In this document: positions 16,887 through 26,260 of the stretch, piece by piece | Position numbering within the stretch: position 1 is the first letter of the stretch | Layout: each line of letters begins with the position of its first letter | Assembly (NCBI RefSeq): GCF_900112035.1 | Contig: NZ_FOKC01000003.1 | Span: forward strand, 310,001-374,000 | Direction: 5' to 3' | DNA: 64,000 nt | Source of the DNA: Nocardioides alpinus | GTDB taxonomy: Bacteria > Actinomycetota > Actinomycetes > Propionibacteriales > Nocardioidaceae | Translations under genes and position numbers: made by a program | Notes under the pieces: generated by a model | What the model saw: the letters and a program-made list of their open reading frames with translations, nothing else | Databases searched by the model: none | Told to the model about the DNA's origin: nothing

Positions 16887-17411
16887 CTACTTGCCCGTGA
16901 CGGCCCGGAGGAACGCGATGTCGCCCTCCTCGGCGAACTGGTGCAGGCCCTTGGAGGTCATGTCGGGCTGGTGCTCGCGCTGCGGCTCGGGGACCGACGG
17001 GTTGCCGCTCCAGGACAGCAGGCGGCAGACCCGGCGCTTGATGCGCCAGCCGTCCGGGGTGCGGACCAGCTCGTCGTCGTAGTAGCCCGTGCCGAGCCAG
17101 GACGAACCGCCCTCGGCCGCGTGGCGCACGAGCAGCCAGTTGCCGTAGCTGAAGGCGTTGGCGGTGTGGCCGTCCACGTGGACGAGCTGGCCCATCATCG
17201 TGTGGACGTGACTGTCGAGGGTGTCGTGGAACTCGGCGAAGGACTTCTTGAAGACGTCGAGGCCGACCCACGCCGCGCCTGCCGGGCCGAAGACGGCCTC
17301 CACGTCCTGGGTGAAGACGCGGTCGAACAGGTCCCAGGCGCGGGCGTCCAGCGCGAAGCCGTACATGTTGAGCGCCTCGATGATCTCGGCCTTGTCGTCG
17401 TTGCTGGTCAT
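16887..17411 (-). CDS. SnoaL/NTF2-like protein
   Basis: A 174-aa cone-shaped NTF2-fold protein: IIEALNMYGFALDARAWDLFDRVFTQDVEAVF forms the N-terminal helices and first strand, and SHVHTMMGQLVHVDG, then GTGYYDDELVRTPDGWRIKRRVCRLL complete the sheet. This SnoaL_4-type group includes small dehydratases, isomerases and hydroxylase-like enzymes. The ATG at 17411 gives a typical family N-terminus. It sits in operon A between a CocE hydrolase and the NmrA-like gene. The substrate is unknown. Confidence 0.8.
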   Translation of the reverse strand: MTSNDDKAEIIEALNMYGFALDARAWDLFDRVFTQDVEAVFGPAGAAWVGLDVFKKSFAEFHDTLDSHVHTMMGQLVHVDGHTANAFSYGNWLLVRHAAEGGSSWLGTGYYDDELVRTPDGWRIKRRVCRLLSWSGNPSVPEPQREHQPDMTSKGLHQFAEEGDIAFLRAVTGK

Positions 17412-17443
17412 GCGGGTGTCCTTGTCTGTGTCGGCGGGGAGTG

Positions 17444-19180
17444 TCAGGAGCGAACGGGCAGCTGCACGTACGAGGGGCGGGAGCCGCCGGTGTGGATCAC
17501 GTGCTGCCCCTTGTTCTGGGCGACGTAGTCGCGGGTCATGGGCATGTGCGGGCCTAGCGGGTTCTGCGCGCTGATGACCACACGGACCTGCTCCCCCGCG
17601 TGGAGGACCAGCCCGATCGGCAGCAGGTCGATCTCGACCTCGACGACCTGCTCGGGCTCGAGCTTCTCGACCCGGTCGAACGAGTGCGCGGGGACGTCGT
17701 CGGTCGACAGCGCATCGTCCAGGTGTCGCGCCGAGACCCGGAGTCGCCCGTTCGAGCCCTTGTAGCGCAGCACGGACGAGCCCTTCTCGGTGAGGTCGTG
17801 CAGGACCGCGCTCCGGCTCGGCACCGTGAACTCCTGGAGCGGGGTGCCCTGGGCGTCGAGCTTCTGGAGCAGGACGAACAGCTCCATGTCGTCGGACCCC
17901 TTGGCCTCGACCCACAGGTGCGCCTTGGGGTAGCCGACGAGCACGGTCTCCTCGGCGAATCGGGTCGTGAACGACACCAGTCCCGGGCCCATGGCGACGT
18001 CGTACTCGGCCGGCACTTCCGTCGCAGGCGTGTCGGTGGTGAGGGACCGCGTGCGGCCGTCGAGGTAGTACTTCACCGAGCTCACGTCGGTGGGCGGGAA
18101 CTCCGTGGCCTCGTGGCCCTCGCTGTCGCCGCCCTCGAGGTCGAGGAGGCTGTAGCGGACCCGTGCGGTCTGCTCCCAGCCGTTGTCCTCGCCCTTGAGG
18201 AAGCGGTCGAAGAAGCGCCGCAGGTCCTCGACGTTCTCCTCGCGGTAGAAGTCGGGCCACTCCTGCGTGCTGTGGACGCGCAGCCACTTGTCGGTCGAGG
18301 CGATCCTTCGCCAGCCGCGGAACGTGCCGGCCGTGTGCAGGGTGTTGGAGTAGCTGGCCACGACGTATGCCGGGACGGTGACCTGCTCGAAGCGTGGGGT
18401 CTTGTCCTCCCAGAGGTCGTCGACCAGGGGGTGCTCCTCCACCTCGGACAGGATGTCCTCACGCTGGTTCTGCCCCATGTAGCTCTGCTTCTGCAGGCGC
18501 TCGCCGAAGCCGATGTCCGGCATGCCGCCGCGCATCACGAGGTCGCGGTAGATGTCGCTGAAGCCCTCCCACGGGTTGATCGCGGCGAGGTGCGGCGGCT
18601 GCTCTGCCGCGGTGAACCACTGCGCGACCGCGAGGTAGGACGTGCCGCTCATCCCGACCTTGCCGTTGCTCCACTCCTGCTCGGCCAGCCACTCGATGAG
18701 GTCGTGGCAGTCCTCCCCCTCCTGGCGTCCGAACATGGCGCTGTCGCCCTCGGAGTGGGCGATGCCGCGCGGGTCGGGGTTGCAGACGGCGTAGCCCTTG
18801 GCGCACCAGTAGGCCGGGTCCGGACCCTCGAACTTCTCGAGGCCCGAGCGGGCCGAGTTGTCGAGCCCGAGCATGCCGAGCAGGCCGAGGACCATCGGGG
18901 AGGATCCGTGGCTCTTGCCGTAGGGGCTCCAGGCGACGATCACGGGCACCTGCTCCGTGCCGGCAGGACGGAACACGTCGACGTAGATCGTGACGCCGTC
19001 GCGCAGCGTGACTGCGACGTCCTTCTCGAAGACGATCTCGCTCGAGAGCGGAAGGAACATCGGGGCCAGCTGGTAGCCAGGCGCCAGGGTCTGCGTCCCC
19101 GGCTTGAACTCGGTCGTCATGCCGTGCGCCGGGGTGGCGGCGTACTGGGACGGCTCGTAGCGCTTCTCTACCTGGCTCAT
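17444..19180 (-). CDS. CocE/NonD family hydrolase (X-Pro dipeptidyl-peptidase S15 type)
   Basis: A 578-aa S15-type alpha/beta hydrolase. The hydrolase part has the nucleophile elbow KVGMSGTSYLAVAQW and DPRGIAHSEG typical of cocaine-esterase relatives. The last ~200 residues are the galactose-binding-like jelly roll (GLVSFTTRFAEETVLVGYPKAHL, VRVVISAQNPLGPH). Members cleave esters or amides, including acylated drugs and dipeptides. No signal peptide is seen, so it should act on imported substrate. Its start overlaps the ABC ATPase stop by 4 bp. A second, longer paralogue lies at 23942-26260. Confidence 0.88.
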   Translation of the reverse strand: MSQVEKRYEPSQYAATPAHGMTTEFKPGTQTLAPGYQLAPMFLPLSSEIVFEKDVAVTLRDGVTIYVDVFRPAGTEQVPVIVAWSPYGKSHGSSPMVLGLLGMLGLDNSARSGLEKFEGPDPAYWCAKGYAVCNPDPRGIAHSEGDSAMFGRQEGEDCHDLIEWLAEQEWSNGKVGMSGTSYLAVAQWFTAAEQPPHLAAINPWEGFSDIYRDLVMRGGMPDIGFGERLQKQSYMGQNQREDILSEVEEHPLVDDLWEDKTPRFEQVTVPAYVVASYSNTLHTAGTFRGWRRIASTDKWLRVHSTQEWPDFYREENVEDLRRFFDRFLKGEDNGWEQTARVRYSLLDLEGGDSEGHEATEFPPTDVSSVKYYLDGRTRSLTTDTPATEVPAEYDVAMGPGLVSFTTRFAEETVLVGYPKAHLWVEAKGSDDMELFVLLQKLDAQGTPLQEFTVPSRSAVLHDLTEKGSSVLRYKGSNGRLRVSARHLDDALSTDDVPAHSFDRVEKLEPEQVVEVEIDLLPIGLVLHAGEQVRVVISAQNPLGPHMPMTRDYVAQNKGQHVIHTGGSRPSYVQLPVRS

Positions 19181-20022
19181 GTCAGGACCTCTGCTCGTGG
19201 GATGGTGGTGGCGATGGGAGTGGTGTCAGTGGTGGGGTGCACGATCGCGTCGTAGACCGTGCGGCGGTAGTCGAGGAAGCGCGGGTCGGCCTTGGTGGCC
19301 AGCTCGTCACGTGGCCTCGGGAGATCGACGGCGACCTCCATCAGCACGTGGCTCGGCCGGGCGCTGAGCACGAAGACGCGGTCGGCGAGGAAGATCGCCT
19401 CGTCGATGTCGTGGGTGATCAGCAGGGTCGTCAGACCGAGCTCCGCCGAGATCTCGGCGGTCATCAGCTCGAGGTTGATCCGGGTCTGGGCGTCAACCGA
19501 GGCGAAGGGCTCGTCCATGAGCAGCACCCGCGGGTGGGTGGCCAGGGCACGCGCGATCGCGACCCGCTGCTGCATGCCACCCGACAACTGCCAGGGGTAC
19601 TGGTCCTCCACACCGGCGAGGTGGACGCGCGCGAGCGCCTCCGCGGCCCTCTCGGTGCGCAACTGCCGGGGCAGGTCCTTGAGCCCGAACTCGACGTTCT
19701 TGCGGACGGTGAGCCAGGGGAACAGGCTGCGGTTGTACTCCTGGAAGACGATGCCGAAGCCGTCGGGGACGCGGCGGACGGCCTTGTCGTCGAACCGGAT
19801 CTCGCCGCGGCTCGGCTTCAGCAGGCCGGCGATGGTGCGCAGCAGGGTGGTCTTGCCACAGCCGGACGGTCCGACGATGGCGACGAACTCGCCCTCGGCG
19901 ACGGTGAACGACACGTCGCCGATGGCCTCGACCTGGGCGCCCTTCTCGCCGACGTACGTCTTGCCGATCCCGTCGGCCGACAGCAGGACCGGGGCAGGTG
20001 AGGTGGTGGTGGAGATGGTCAT
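19177..20022 (-). CDS. ABC transporter ATPase, SsuB/TauB type
   Basis: A 281-aa nucleotide-binding subunit. Walker A GPSGCGKT (51-58), Q-loop VFQEYNRSLFPWL, signature LSGGMQQ (146-152), Walker B VLLMDEP (166-172) and switch LLITHDIDEAIFLADRV are all intact. The FPWLTVRKNV stretch and DEAIFLADRV are typical of the nitrate/sulfonate/taurine importer class. It overlaps the permease gene upstream (ATGA) and the CocE hydrolase downstream (4 bp), so importer and hydrolase are made together. The substrate could be an aromatic acid, sulfonate or similar small anion. Confidence 0.92.
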   Translation of the reverse strand: MTISTTTSPAPVLLSADGIGKTYVGEKGAQVEAIGDVSFTVAEGEFVAIVGPSGCGKTTLLRTIAGLLKPSRGEIRFDDKAVRRVPDGFGIVFQEYNRSLFPWLTVRKNVEFGLKDLPRQLRTERAAEALARVHLAGVEDQYPWQLSGGMQQRVAIARALATHPRVLLMDEPFASVDAQTRINLELMTAEISAELGLTTLLITHDIDEAIFLADRVFVLSARPSHVLMEVAVDLPRPRDELATKADPRFLDYRRTVYDAIVHPTTDTTPIATTIPRAEVLT

Positions 20023-20804
20023 GAGGTGCGGCCCTTCATTCCGTCGAACCAGGACATGGCGCGCTTCTCGACGGCCGAGAAGAGCGCGGTGAGCAGAAGA
20101 CCGACCAGCGCGAGGATGACCACACCGGCGTACATGGAGGTCATGGCGTAGAGGCGCTGGGACTGCAGGACCAGGTAGCCGAGCCCGGACGAGGCGCCGA
20201 ACATCTCGCTGACCACCATGAGGATCAGGGAGATGGCCAGGCCGATGCGGAGCCCGGTCGTGATCTGCGGCGTCGCCGCGGGAAGGACCACGCGGCGCAG
20301 GATGGAGAAGCTGGAGCCAGAGGTGTAGACCCGAGCGCTCTCGATGTAGCCGGGGTCGACCCGCCTGATGCCGTCCACCGTGTTGAGCAGGACGGGCCAG
20401 AAGGCGCCGAGCGCGATGATGCCGACCTTCATCGGGTCGGTCGATCCGTAGAGGGCGACCGCGAGCGGGACGAGGGCGGGCACCGGTACAGCCCGGAGAA
20501 ACTCGAGCGGCGCGGTGGTCCAGGGCTCGAGGGCACGCCACCAGCCGAGCACGACCCCGAGCGCGATACCGGCCGCCGAACCGAGGACGAAGCCGGCGAG
20601 CGCGCGGGCGACCGACGGGAGGATGTCGTTGGTGAGGGCGTCGGACCGAAGCACCTCGAGGGTCTCGGTCAGCACCTCGGACAAGGGAGGGAAGAGCCCG
20701 CTGGCGTCGCGCCGTCCGGCGATCTCCCACAGGCCCATCAGCACCAGTACGAAGATCCAGCCGACGGAGCGGTGGGTGACGGAGCGGAACGTCGGGGCCT
20801 TCAT
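20019..20804 (-). CDS. ABC transporter permease, SsuC/TauC type (subunit 2)
   Basis: A 261-aa membrane protein with about six hydrophobic segments. The EAA loop reads ESARVYTSGSSFSILRRVVLPAATPQITTGLRIG, the ATPase contact typical of the SsuC class. The start MKAPTFRSVTHRS overlaps the upstream permease stop by 4 bp. It probably forms a heterodimeric channel with the second permease encoded just upstream. Confidence 0.92.
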   Translation of the reverse strand: MKAPTFRSVTHRSVGWIFVLVLMGLWEIAGRRDASGLFPPLSEVLTETLEVLRSDALTNDILPSVARALAGFVLGSAAGIALGVVLGWWRALEPWTTAPLEFLRAVPVPALVPLAVALYGSTDPMKVGIIALGAFWPVLLNTVDGIRRVDPGYIESARVYTSGSSFSILRRVVLPAATPQITTGLRIGLAISLILMVVSEMFGASSGLGYLVLQSQRLYAMTSMYAGVVILALVGLLLTALFSAVEKRAMSWFDGMKGRTS

Positions 20805-21598
20805 CGTCGTCCTTCCGTCGAGAGTGCCTGCCAGCCGGCGATGCCGCGCTCGGCGGAGGCAAGGAGCAGGTTGATGACGACGCCGAGCGCCCCGGTGACC
20901 AGGAGACAGGCCCACACGACGTCGTTCTTGCCGGCGTTCTGGCTGCTGACCAGCAGGCTGCCGAGTCCGGGGCTGCCCGAGATGAGCTGGGCTCCGACGG
21001 CGACGACCACGCCGAGGCTCGCGCTGAGCCGGAGCGCCGTCACCATCGCGGGGACGGTCGCGGGCAGGACCACCCGTCGGATGATGGCGAGCTGGCCGAG
21101 CCCGAAGGAGCGGGCAGTGTCGACCTGCAGCGGGTCGACGGCGCGCACGCCGCCGCGGGCGCCGAGCAGGAGCGGCCAGACGCAGGCGATGGCGATGAGG
21201 AAGACCTGCATGGGCACTTCGATGCCGAAGAGCACGATGGCGACGGGGACGAGCGCCACGGCGGGGACGGGGCGCAGGATCTCGACGGCACTGCGGGTCG
21301 CCCGGTCCGCCCAGCGCGAGAGTCCTACGGCGATGCCGCTGGGGATGCCGATGGCGGTGGCCACCAGCAGGCCCAGGAGCCAGGCGAGGACGGTGTAGCC
21401 GATCGCCGACACCATGTCGCCGTCGACCACCGAGGTGCGCAGCGCGCCCAGGATCTCGCCGGTCGACGGGACGCTGGTGGTGGGCAGCAGGCCCACCGCT
21501 CGCATCCCCTCGAACAGCAGGACGAGGGTGGCCAGCCCGGCGCACGCCTGGAGCGTGCGCCGGACGGGCCGGGGGATGTCAGTCAGCAAGGAAGGCAT
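20801..21598 (-). CDS. ABC transporter permease, SsuC/TauC type (subunit 1)
   Basis: A 265-aa inner-membrane permease with about six transmembrane segments and the EAA-type loop TARSFGLGQLAIIRRVVLPATVPAM. I chose MPSLLTDIP (21598), which overlaps the binding-protein gene by 20 bp; a start at 21628 would overlap it by 50 bp. Having two different permease genes suggests a heterodimer instead of the SsuC homodimer, or an old duplication. Confidence 0.9.
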   Translation of the reverse strand: MPSLLTDIPRPVRRTLQACAGLATLVLLFEGMRAVGLLPTTSVPSTGEILGALRTSVVDGDMVSAIGYTVLAWLLGLLVATAIGIPSGIAVGLSRWADRATRSAVEILRPVPAVALVPVAIVLFGIEVPMQVFLIAIACVWPLLLGARGGVRAVDPLQVDTARSFGLGQLAIIRRVVLPATVPAMVTALRLSASLGVVVAVGAQLISGSPGLGSLLVSSQNAGKNDVVWACLLVTGALGVVINLLLASAERGIAGWQALSTEGRR

Positions 21599-22562
21599 CT
21601 GCTGAGTCCGGCTTCTCGTCGATGACACCGACCTGGACGAGCAGGTCGGCCCATGCGTCCCAGCCGGCGGCGTCGTCGGTGGTGTCCATCGGGGCGAGCG
21701 AGATCACGCCGGCGAGGTCCTCGGGCACCTCGGTGATCGTCGGGATCACTGCGCGCACCTCATCGTCGTGGGCGAGGGCATACTCGGTGGCCTCGTCGAC
21801 CGCCGCACGGAACTCGTCGACCACGTCCGAGTTGTCGGAGATCCACTTCTCCGAGGCGAGGAGGGCCGAGATCGGCGTCGTCGCGGGGAGTCCCTCCGAA
21901 ACCGACACGAGGGGAACTGCGGCGCCGCTGCCCTTCAGGATGGTGACGAAGGGCTCGGTGGAGATGATGGCGTCCACGCGACCGGCGGCGAGGGTCTCGC
22001 CCATGTTGGGGAACGGGATCTCGACGAACTCGACGCTCGACGCGTCCACACCGGCCTGGTCCAGGGACTCCATGAGCGCGAGGTCGGGCAGCTGGAACAG
22101 CGATGCGGTCGCGATCTTCTTGCCGGCCAGGTCCTCGAGCGTCTTGATGTCGCTGTCCGGAGAGACCATGACCTGGATCGGGAAGGTGCTCGGGTCGTCG
22201 CCGGCAGTGGAGACAGTGGTCACGGACTTGATCGGCACGTTGTTGGCGCGGGCGGCCATCAGCGCCGGCGGGTTGCCCCAGATGAGGTCGGCGTCGCCGC
22301 TCATCAGCGTCGGCACGAGGGCGGCGGGCTCGACGAAGGAGATCTCGAGGTCGATGCCGTGGTCCTCGAAGATGCCCTCCTTCTCGGCCAGCACGAAGGG
22401 CGCCACCTGGCCGATGGCCAGGCTCGTGAGGTTGACCTTGGTGAGGCCACCCTCGGCTGCGGCTGCCGCTGCCGGTTCGTCGTCACTTCCACCACCACAG
22501 GCCGCGGTGCTCAAGGCGAGCATCGCCACCAGGGCGGGACTGAGGATGGTGCGGATCTTCAT
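21579..22562 (-). CDS. ABC transporter substrate-binding lipoprotein, SsuA/TauA type
   Basis: A 327-aa lipoprotein. The signal peptide ends in the lipobox LSTAAC with lipidated Cys about residue 22, followed by a Gly/Asp-rich linker. The mature part is an NMT1/SsuA-like periplasmic-binding fold: VNLTSLAIGQVAPFVLAEKEG, IDLEISFVEP, MSGDADLIWGNPPALMAA and AGRVDAIISTEPF. It captures the substrate outside the membrane and delivers it to the paired permeases. Relatives bind sulfonates, taurine, pyrimidine precursors or aromatic acids; the ligand here cannot be read from sequence. Confidence 0.92.
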   Translation of the reverse strand: MKIRTILSPALVAMLALSTAACGGGSDDEPAAAAAAEGGLTKVNLTSLAIGQVAPFVLAEKEGIFEDHGIDLEISFVEPAALVPTLMSGDADLIWGNPPALMAARANNVPIKSVTTVSTAGDDPSTFPIQVMVSPDSDIKTLEDLAGKKIATASLFQLPDLALMESLDQAGVDASSVEFVEIPFPNMGETLAAGRVDAIISTEPFVTILKGSGAAVPLVSVSEGLPATTPISALLASEKWISDNSDVVDEFRAAVDEATEYALAHDDEVRAVIPTITEVPEDLAGVISLAPMDTTDDAAGWDAWADLLVQVGVIDEKPDSADAFLAD

Positions 22563-22643
22563 GGGTGTCTCGTCTCATGTGGGTGTGTGAGGGTGCGTCG
22601 AGCCACGCCCTCGTCGGTCGACGAGGGCGGTGTGTCCGAGAGA

Positions 22644-23915
22644 TCAGCGGACCTGTGCCAGCGGTGCCGGCGCGAAGCGGTCCAAGGTGGTGATCCCCGC
22701 AACCTTGTGCGGTTCGCTTCCGGCCATGAGCCGGCCGTAGTTCTCCGAGAGCGCCTCGAGGTTGAGGGCGCCGTGCAGGGTGATGACGCGGGCGTCGCGC
22801 CAAGCGCGCTGGATCGGCTCGCTGTCCTGGATGGCGGTCGAGCCGGAGTTGCGCTGCAGGAGCTCGATGGCCTCGGCGCAGCACTTGGCGGCGTACGACG
22901 TCTCGAGGAGCACCCGGGCCATGAAGTCCTGCATGTGCTCGGGCGACGCAGGGGTGCCGGCGGCGGCGAGCTCGCCGAGTCGGTCGGTCTCGTCGGCGTT
23001 GGCCTGCGCCATCAGGGTCGCGGCCTGGATCTTGGTGTGGACCTCGGCGAGCATCAGGTGGGTCAGGGGCGCGTCGAGCTGGTTCTTGTACGTCGTGCCG
23101 CGGATCGGTCGGCCCTTGGATCGCTCGAGGAAGCGCTCCAGTGTGCCCTTCGCCAAGCCGATCGACATCCCGGCCATCGTGCTGAAGGCCCAGCCGAGGG
23201 AGGGGACGTGCCACAGCGACCCGCTGAGCCCGCTGTCGTGCGTGCCGGCGGCAATCTCGCGGAAGTCGACGCCGCGGTAGGCAGGGACGAACAGGTCGTC
23301 GCCCTTGAGCTCGACCGAGACGCTGCCCGTCCCCTTCATGCCGGCGACGTGCCAGTCGTCGAGGAACCGGAGCTCGTCACGCGGCACCTGGACGGCCACG
23401 AGGTAGGGGCCCTCGCCGTCGTCGGCGATGCAGCCCAGGTTGGTGAACGGCGACCACAGGGAGTCGGTCGCGAAGGTCCACGGGCCGCCGGAGAGGACCC
23501 AGCCGTCGGCGACGCGCACGGCCTTTCCGCGCGACGCCGGGAAGTGGCTGGAGCCGGAGACGCGGGGACCGACCCACTCAGGGGCGTACACCTCCTCCAC
23601 GACCTTGGCGCCGGTGCCGACTGGCAGCCAGTTCGTCGAGCAGCCGCCCCATACGATCCATCCGGCCGAGCCGTCCCACTTGCTGACCTCGGCGACCACG
23701 TCCAGCTGCTGGCGCACGGTCAGCTCGTAGCCGCCGTACTCACTGGGGCTCGCGATGTCGAACGCACCAGTGGCGTGCAGGTCGGCGATCGTCTCGTCGG
23801 AGTGGCGTCCCGCTCGCTCGGCCTCCACGGCGCGATCACGCAGGGTGGGTCCGAGGGCACGGACCTTCTCGAGGATCGTGGCGACCCGCTCGGCACGGGT
23901 GTCGGTCTCGGTCAT
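22644..23915 (-). CDS. Acyl-CoA dehydrogenase-like flavin-dependent monooxygenase (operon A)
   Basis: A 423-aa oxygenase component of the HsaA/HpaB/DszC group, which has the acyl-CoA dehydrogenase fold and uses reduced flavin supplied by a separate reductase. Signs are the helical N-domain (IADLHATGAFDIASPSEYGG), the substrate/flavin region WVLSGGPWTFATDS, LDDWHVAGMKGTGSVSVE and the C-terminal QRAWRDARVITLHGALN. ATG 23915 was chosen for its AGGAG 9 nt upstream; ATG 23945 overlaps the previous stop (ATGA) and is the alternative. It should insert oxygen into the imported substrate. A paralogue lies at 30252-31466. Confidence 0.87.
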   Translation of the reverse strand: MTETDTRAERVATILEKVRALGPTLRDRAVEAERAGRHSDETIADLHATGAFDIASPSEYGGYELTVRQQLDVVAEVSKWDGSAGWIVWGGCSTNWLPVGTGAKVVEEVYAPEWVGPRVSGSSHFPASRGKAVRVADGWVLSGGPWTFATDSLWSPFTNLGCIADDGEGPYLVAVQVPRDELRFLDDWHVAGMKGTGSVSVELKGDDLFVPAYRGVDFREIAAGTHDSGLSGSLWHVPSLGWAFSTMAGMSIGLAKGTLERFLERSKGRPIRGTTYKNQLDAPLTHLMLAEVHTKIQAATLMAQANADETDRLGELAAAGTPASPEHMQDFMARVLLETSYAAKCCAEAIELLQRNSGSTAIQDSEPIQRAWRDARVITLHGALNLEALSENYGRLMAGSEPHKVAGITTLDRFAPAPLAQVR

Positions 23916-23941
23916 CGTGGGCGTCTCCTGCAGGTAGGCGG

Positions 23942-26260
23942 TCATCGCGCGGGCACGATCGGCAGCTGGATGTAGCTCGGGTGGTCGGGGCCGGTGAGGA
24001 CGGTGTTGGTGGCGTCCACGTGGTAGCTGGTGTCGTACGCCCGAGAGGGCACGCCGGCCGGCGTGTAGGGCTGGATGTCGACGCGGAGACGGGCACCGCG
24101 TGGAATCCGGGCACTGCTCGGGTGGAGCCCGACCTCGATGGCCACGACCTCGTCCGCTTCGAGCGGCGCGTGGTCGGCCTCGAGGTGCGTGTGCACCGGC
24201 CAGTAGTCGGTGGACCGCGATTCGTCCAGCGCGCGGTGCGAGACCTTCAGCAGTCCGGTCCAGGCGGGGTGGATGTTGGACGGGTCCACGGGAGGCACGA
24301 GGCTCTCGTAGCGGATCTCACGGTCGTTCTCGTCGATCACGCGCAGGGACACGAAGACGTCCATGTCGAAGCTGGTGGAGGAGACCCAGAGCCCGGCCTT
24401 GCCGTAGCCGGCAAGGACCATGTCCTCGGTCATCGGCTCGCTGATGAACGTCGCTCCCGTGGACCATCGGGGTGTGCCACCGATGGGACCGACCGGCGCC
24501 ATGGAGGGGTGGCCGACGTCGAGGTGGGCGTCGTACGTCGTGCTGGCTGCGGTGGTGGGCGGCGAGGCACTGACACGCAGGAAGTCGGCGCGGCGACCGT
24601 CCCCCGCCCATTCGGCGGGAGTCGCGTCGAGGTACCAGCGCCGGTAGTCGGTTCGTGCGATGGGCCACTCGGACTCCTCCGAGACGAAGTGGCCGCCGTT
24701 GCCGGTGCGCACCTGCACCCGGATCGGGGCGCTGTCCATGACTCCGTTGTCGACGCCCTTGAGCCAGTGGTCGAAGAACTGCATGTGCTCCGCGACCGTG
24801 TTCGCCGTGTAGCTGTGCGGGAACCAGGCGTCGACGAAGTCGAACTTCTTGTCGGTGACACCGGACGAGTTGATGAAGGTCTCGCTGCTGCCGGCCTGGT
24901 GGATGACGACGCCGGTCTGCGGGCCGACGATCCACACGGGCGCGGTGGCCTTCTCGAGCTGGGGGCGCATGAAGACCGAGCCGTTGTGGCCGTAGGCCTC
25001 CGGGTCGTTGAAGGGCGTCTTGAGGACCTGCTCCAACCAGTCGGTCTCCTGGCGCTCGCCGACGAAGTTGTGGCCGGCCATCGCCTTGCGCCACCACATC
25101 CAGAAGCCCTCACCGAACAGCCCGCCGCCGTAGAAGGCCTCGTTGTAGAGGTCGGCGTCAGTGCCGAGGGCGATCATGGCCTTGAGGTGCGGGGGCTGGA
25201 GGCTGGCGACGGTGTGCTGCGTGATCGCGAGGTAGGACATGCCCCACAGGCCCACGTGGCCGTTGGACCAGGGCTGGGTGCCGGCCCACTCGATGGCGTC
25301 GTAGTAGTCCTCGGCCTGCTGGACGCTGAAGGGCGCCTGGAGACCGGGGCTGCGGCCCACGCCCCGTGAGTCGACGCGGATGCAGACGTAGCCCTCGGGG
25401 ACCCAGGTCGCGGAGTCCACGCTCTCGTGGTTCTCGTACTGCAGGCCGTCGGGGTTGCCGGAGAAGTAGCGGTCCTCCAGCTTCTCCTTCTGGGCTGCGC
25501 TCGCGTCGTCGGCGATGACGCCGTGGTCGAAGCTCTTGCCGTAGAAGCCCTTGTTCATGACGACGGGGTGCTGGCCGTCGTCGGCCGGGCGGAACACGTC
25601 GGCGAGGACGTACGACCCGTCCCGGAGCGGGATCTCGACGTCGGTCATCTTGACGATGCCGCGGATGTTGCGTCGCAGCTCGTTGCGGGCAGCGGCGGCG
25701 TCGCGCAGGGTGCGCGGCTGGTTGGCGGTGAAGACGCCTTCGGTGGCGTTGAGCTTCTCGAGCAAGCCGGCGACCAGCGCGTCGCTCGCGAAGGTCATGG
25801 TGTTGTCCCCCGAGAAACCGACCATCTGCTTGGCATCTCCTCCCCCGCCATCAGTGGCCACGACGTCGGCTGCGTCGGTGTCGGCCTGGTTGAAGTTCAG
25901 GGCGTTGACGCCGATGACTTCGTGGACGACCGGCGAGATGCGCACGCCGCCCTCACCGTTGCCCTCCTCGTCGAGGGTCTGCACGAAGCGGGCGAGGTTG
26001 GTGACGATCGGGTCGTGGAGCTTGTCGATGTTGCCGTCCACGCGGGGAACCAGGTGGGCGAGGGTGAGCCGGGGGGCTGCCGCCACGGCTCCGAGGACCA
26101 GGTTTCCGACGAAGAAGGTGACGGCCTCGCCCTCGCGGTAGTGGAACTCGCCGCGGTCGTTGGTGAGACCGGACTCGGTGGGCGTCTCGTACCTCAGGCC
26201 ACAGATCGGGCCGGCGAAGACTCCGGTGAGCTGCTCGGTGGCTGACTGGTGGGTGCTCAT
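23942..26260 (-). CDS. CocE/NonD (S15) hydrolase with unusual N-terminal domain
   Basis: A 772-aa protein. Residues about 205-772 are a complete CocE-type hydrolase (VEIPLRDGSYVLADVFRP, DSRGVGRSPG, VGLWGMSYLAITQH with the nucleophilic Ser, and a C-terminal jelly roll). Residues 1-200 are an added domain with GLRYETPTESGLTNDRGEF, VTFFVGNLVLG and VTNLARFVQTLDEEG. This pattern is known to me from surface or lipoprotein repeats, mainly of Gram-negatives, yet no signal peptide or lipobox is present. The gene overlaps the MDR gene by one base (TGATG), so it is coupled in operon A. Confidence 0.82.
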   Translation of the reverse strand: MSTHQSATEQLTGVFAGPICGLRYETPTESGLTNDRGEFHYREGEAVTFFVGNLVLGAVAAAPRLTLAHLVPRVDGNIDKLHDPIVTNLARFVQTLDEEGNGEGGVRISPVVHEVIGVNALNFNQADTDAADVVATDGGGGDAKQMVGFSGDNTMTFASDALVAGLLEKLNATEGVFTANQPRTLRDAAAARNELRRNIRGIVKMTDVEIPLRDGSYVLADVFRPADDGQHPVVMNKGFYGKSFDHGVIADDASAAQKEKLEDRYFSGNPDGLQYENHESVDSATWVPEGYVCIRVDSRGVGRSPGLQAPFSVQQAEDYYDAIEWAGTQPWSNGHVGLWGMSYLAITQHTVASLQPPHLKAMIALGTDADLYNEAFYGGGLFGEGFWMWWRKAMAGHNFVGERQETDWLEQVLKTPFNDPEAYGHNGSVFMRPQLEKATAPVWIVGPQTGVVIHQAGSSETFINSSGVTDKKFDFVDAWFPHSYTANTVAEHMQFFDHWLKGVDNGVMDSAPIRVQVRTGNGGHFVSEESEWPIARTDYRRWYLDATPAEWAGDGRRADFLRVSASPPTTAASTTYDAHLDVGHPSMAPVGPIGGTPRWSTGATFISEPMTEDMVLAGYGKAGLWVSSTSFDMDVFVSLRVIDENDREIRYESLVPPVDPSNIHPAWTGLLKVSHRALDESRSTDYWPVHTHLEADHAPLEADEVVAIEVGLHPSSARIPRGARLRVDIQPYTPAGVPSRAYDTSYHVDATNTVLTGPDHPSYIQLPIVPAR

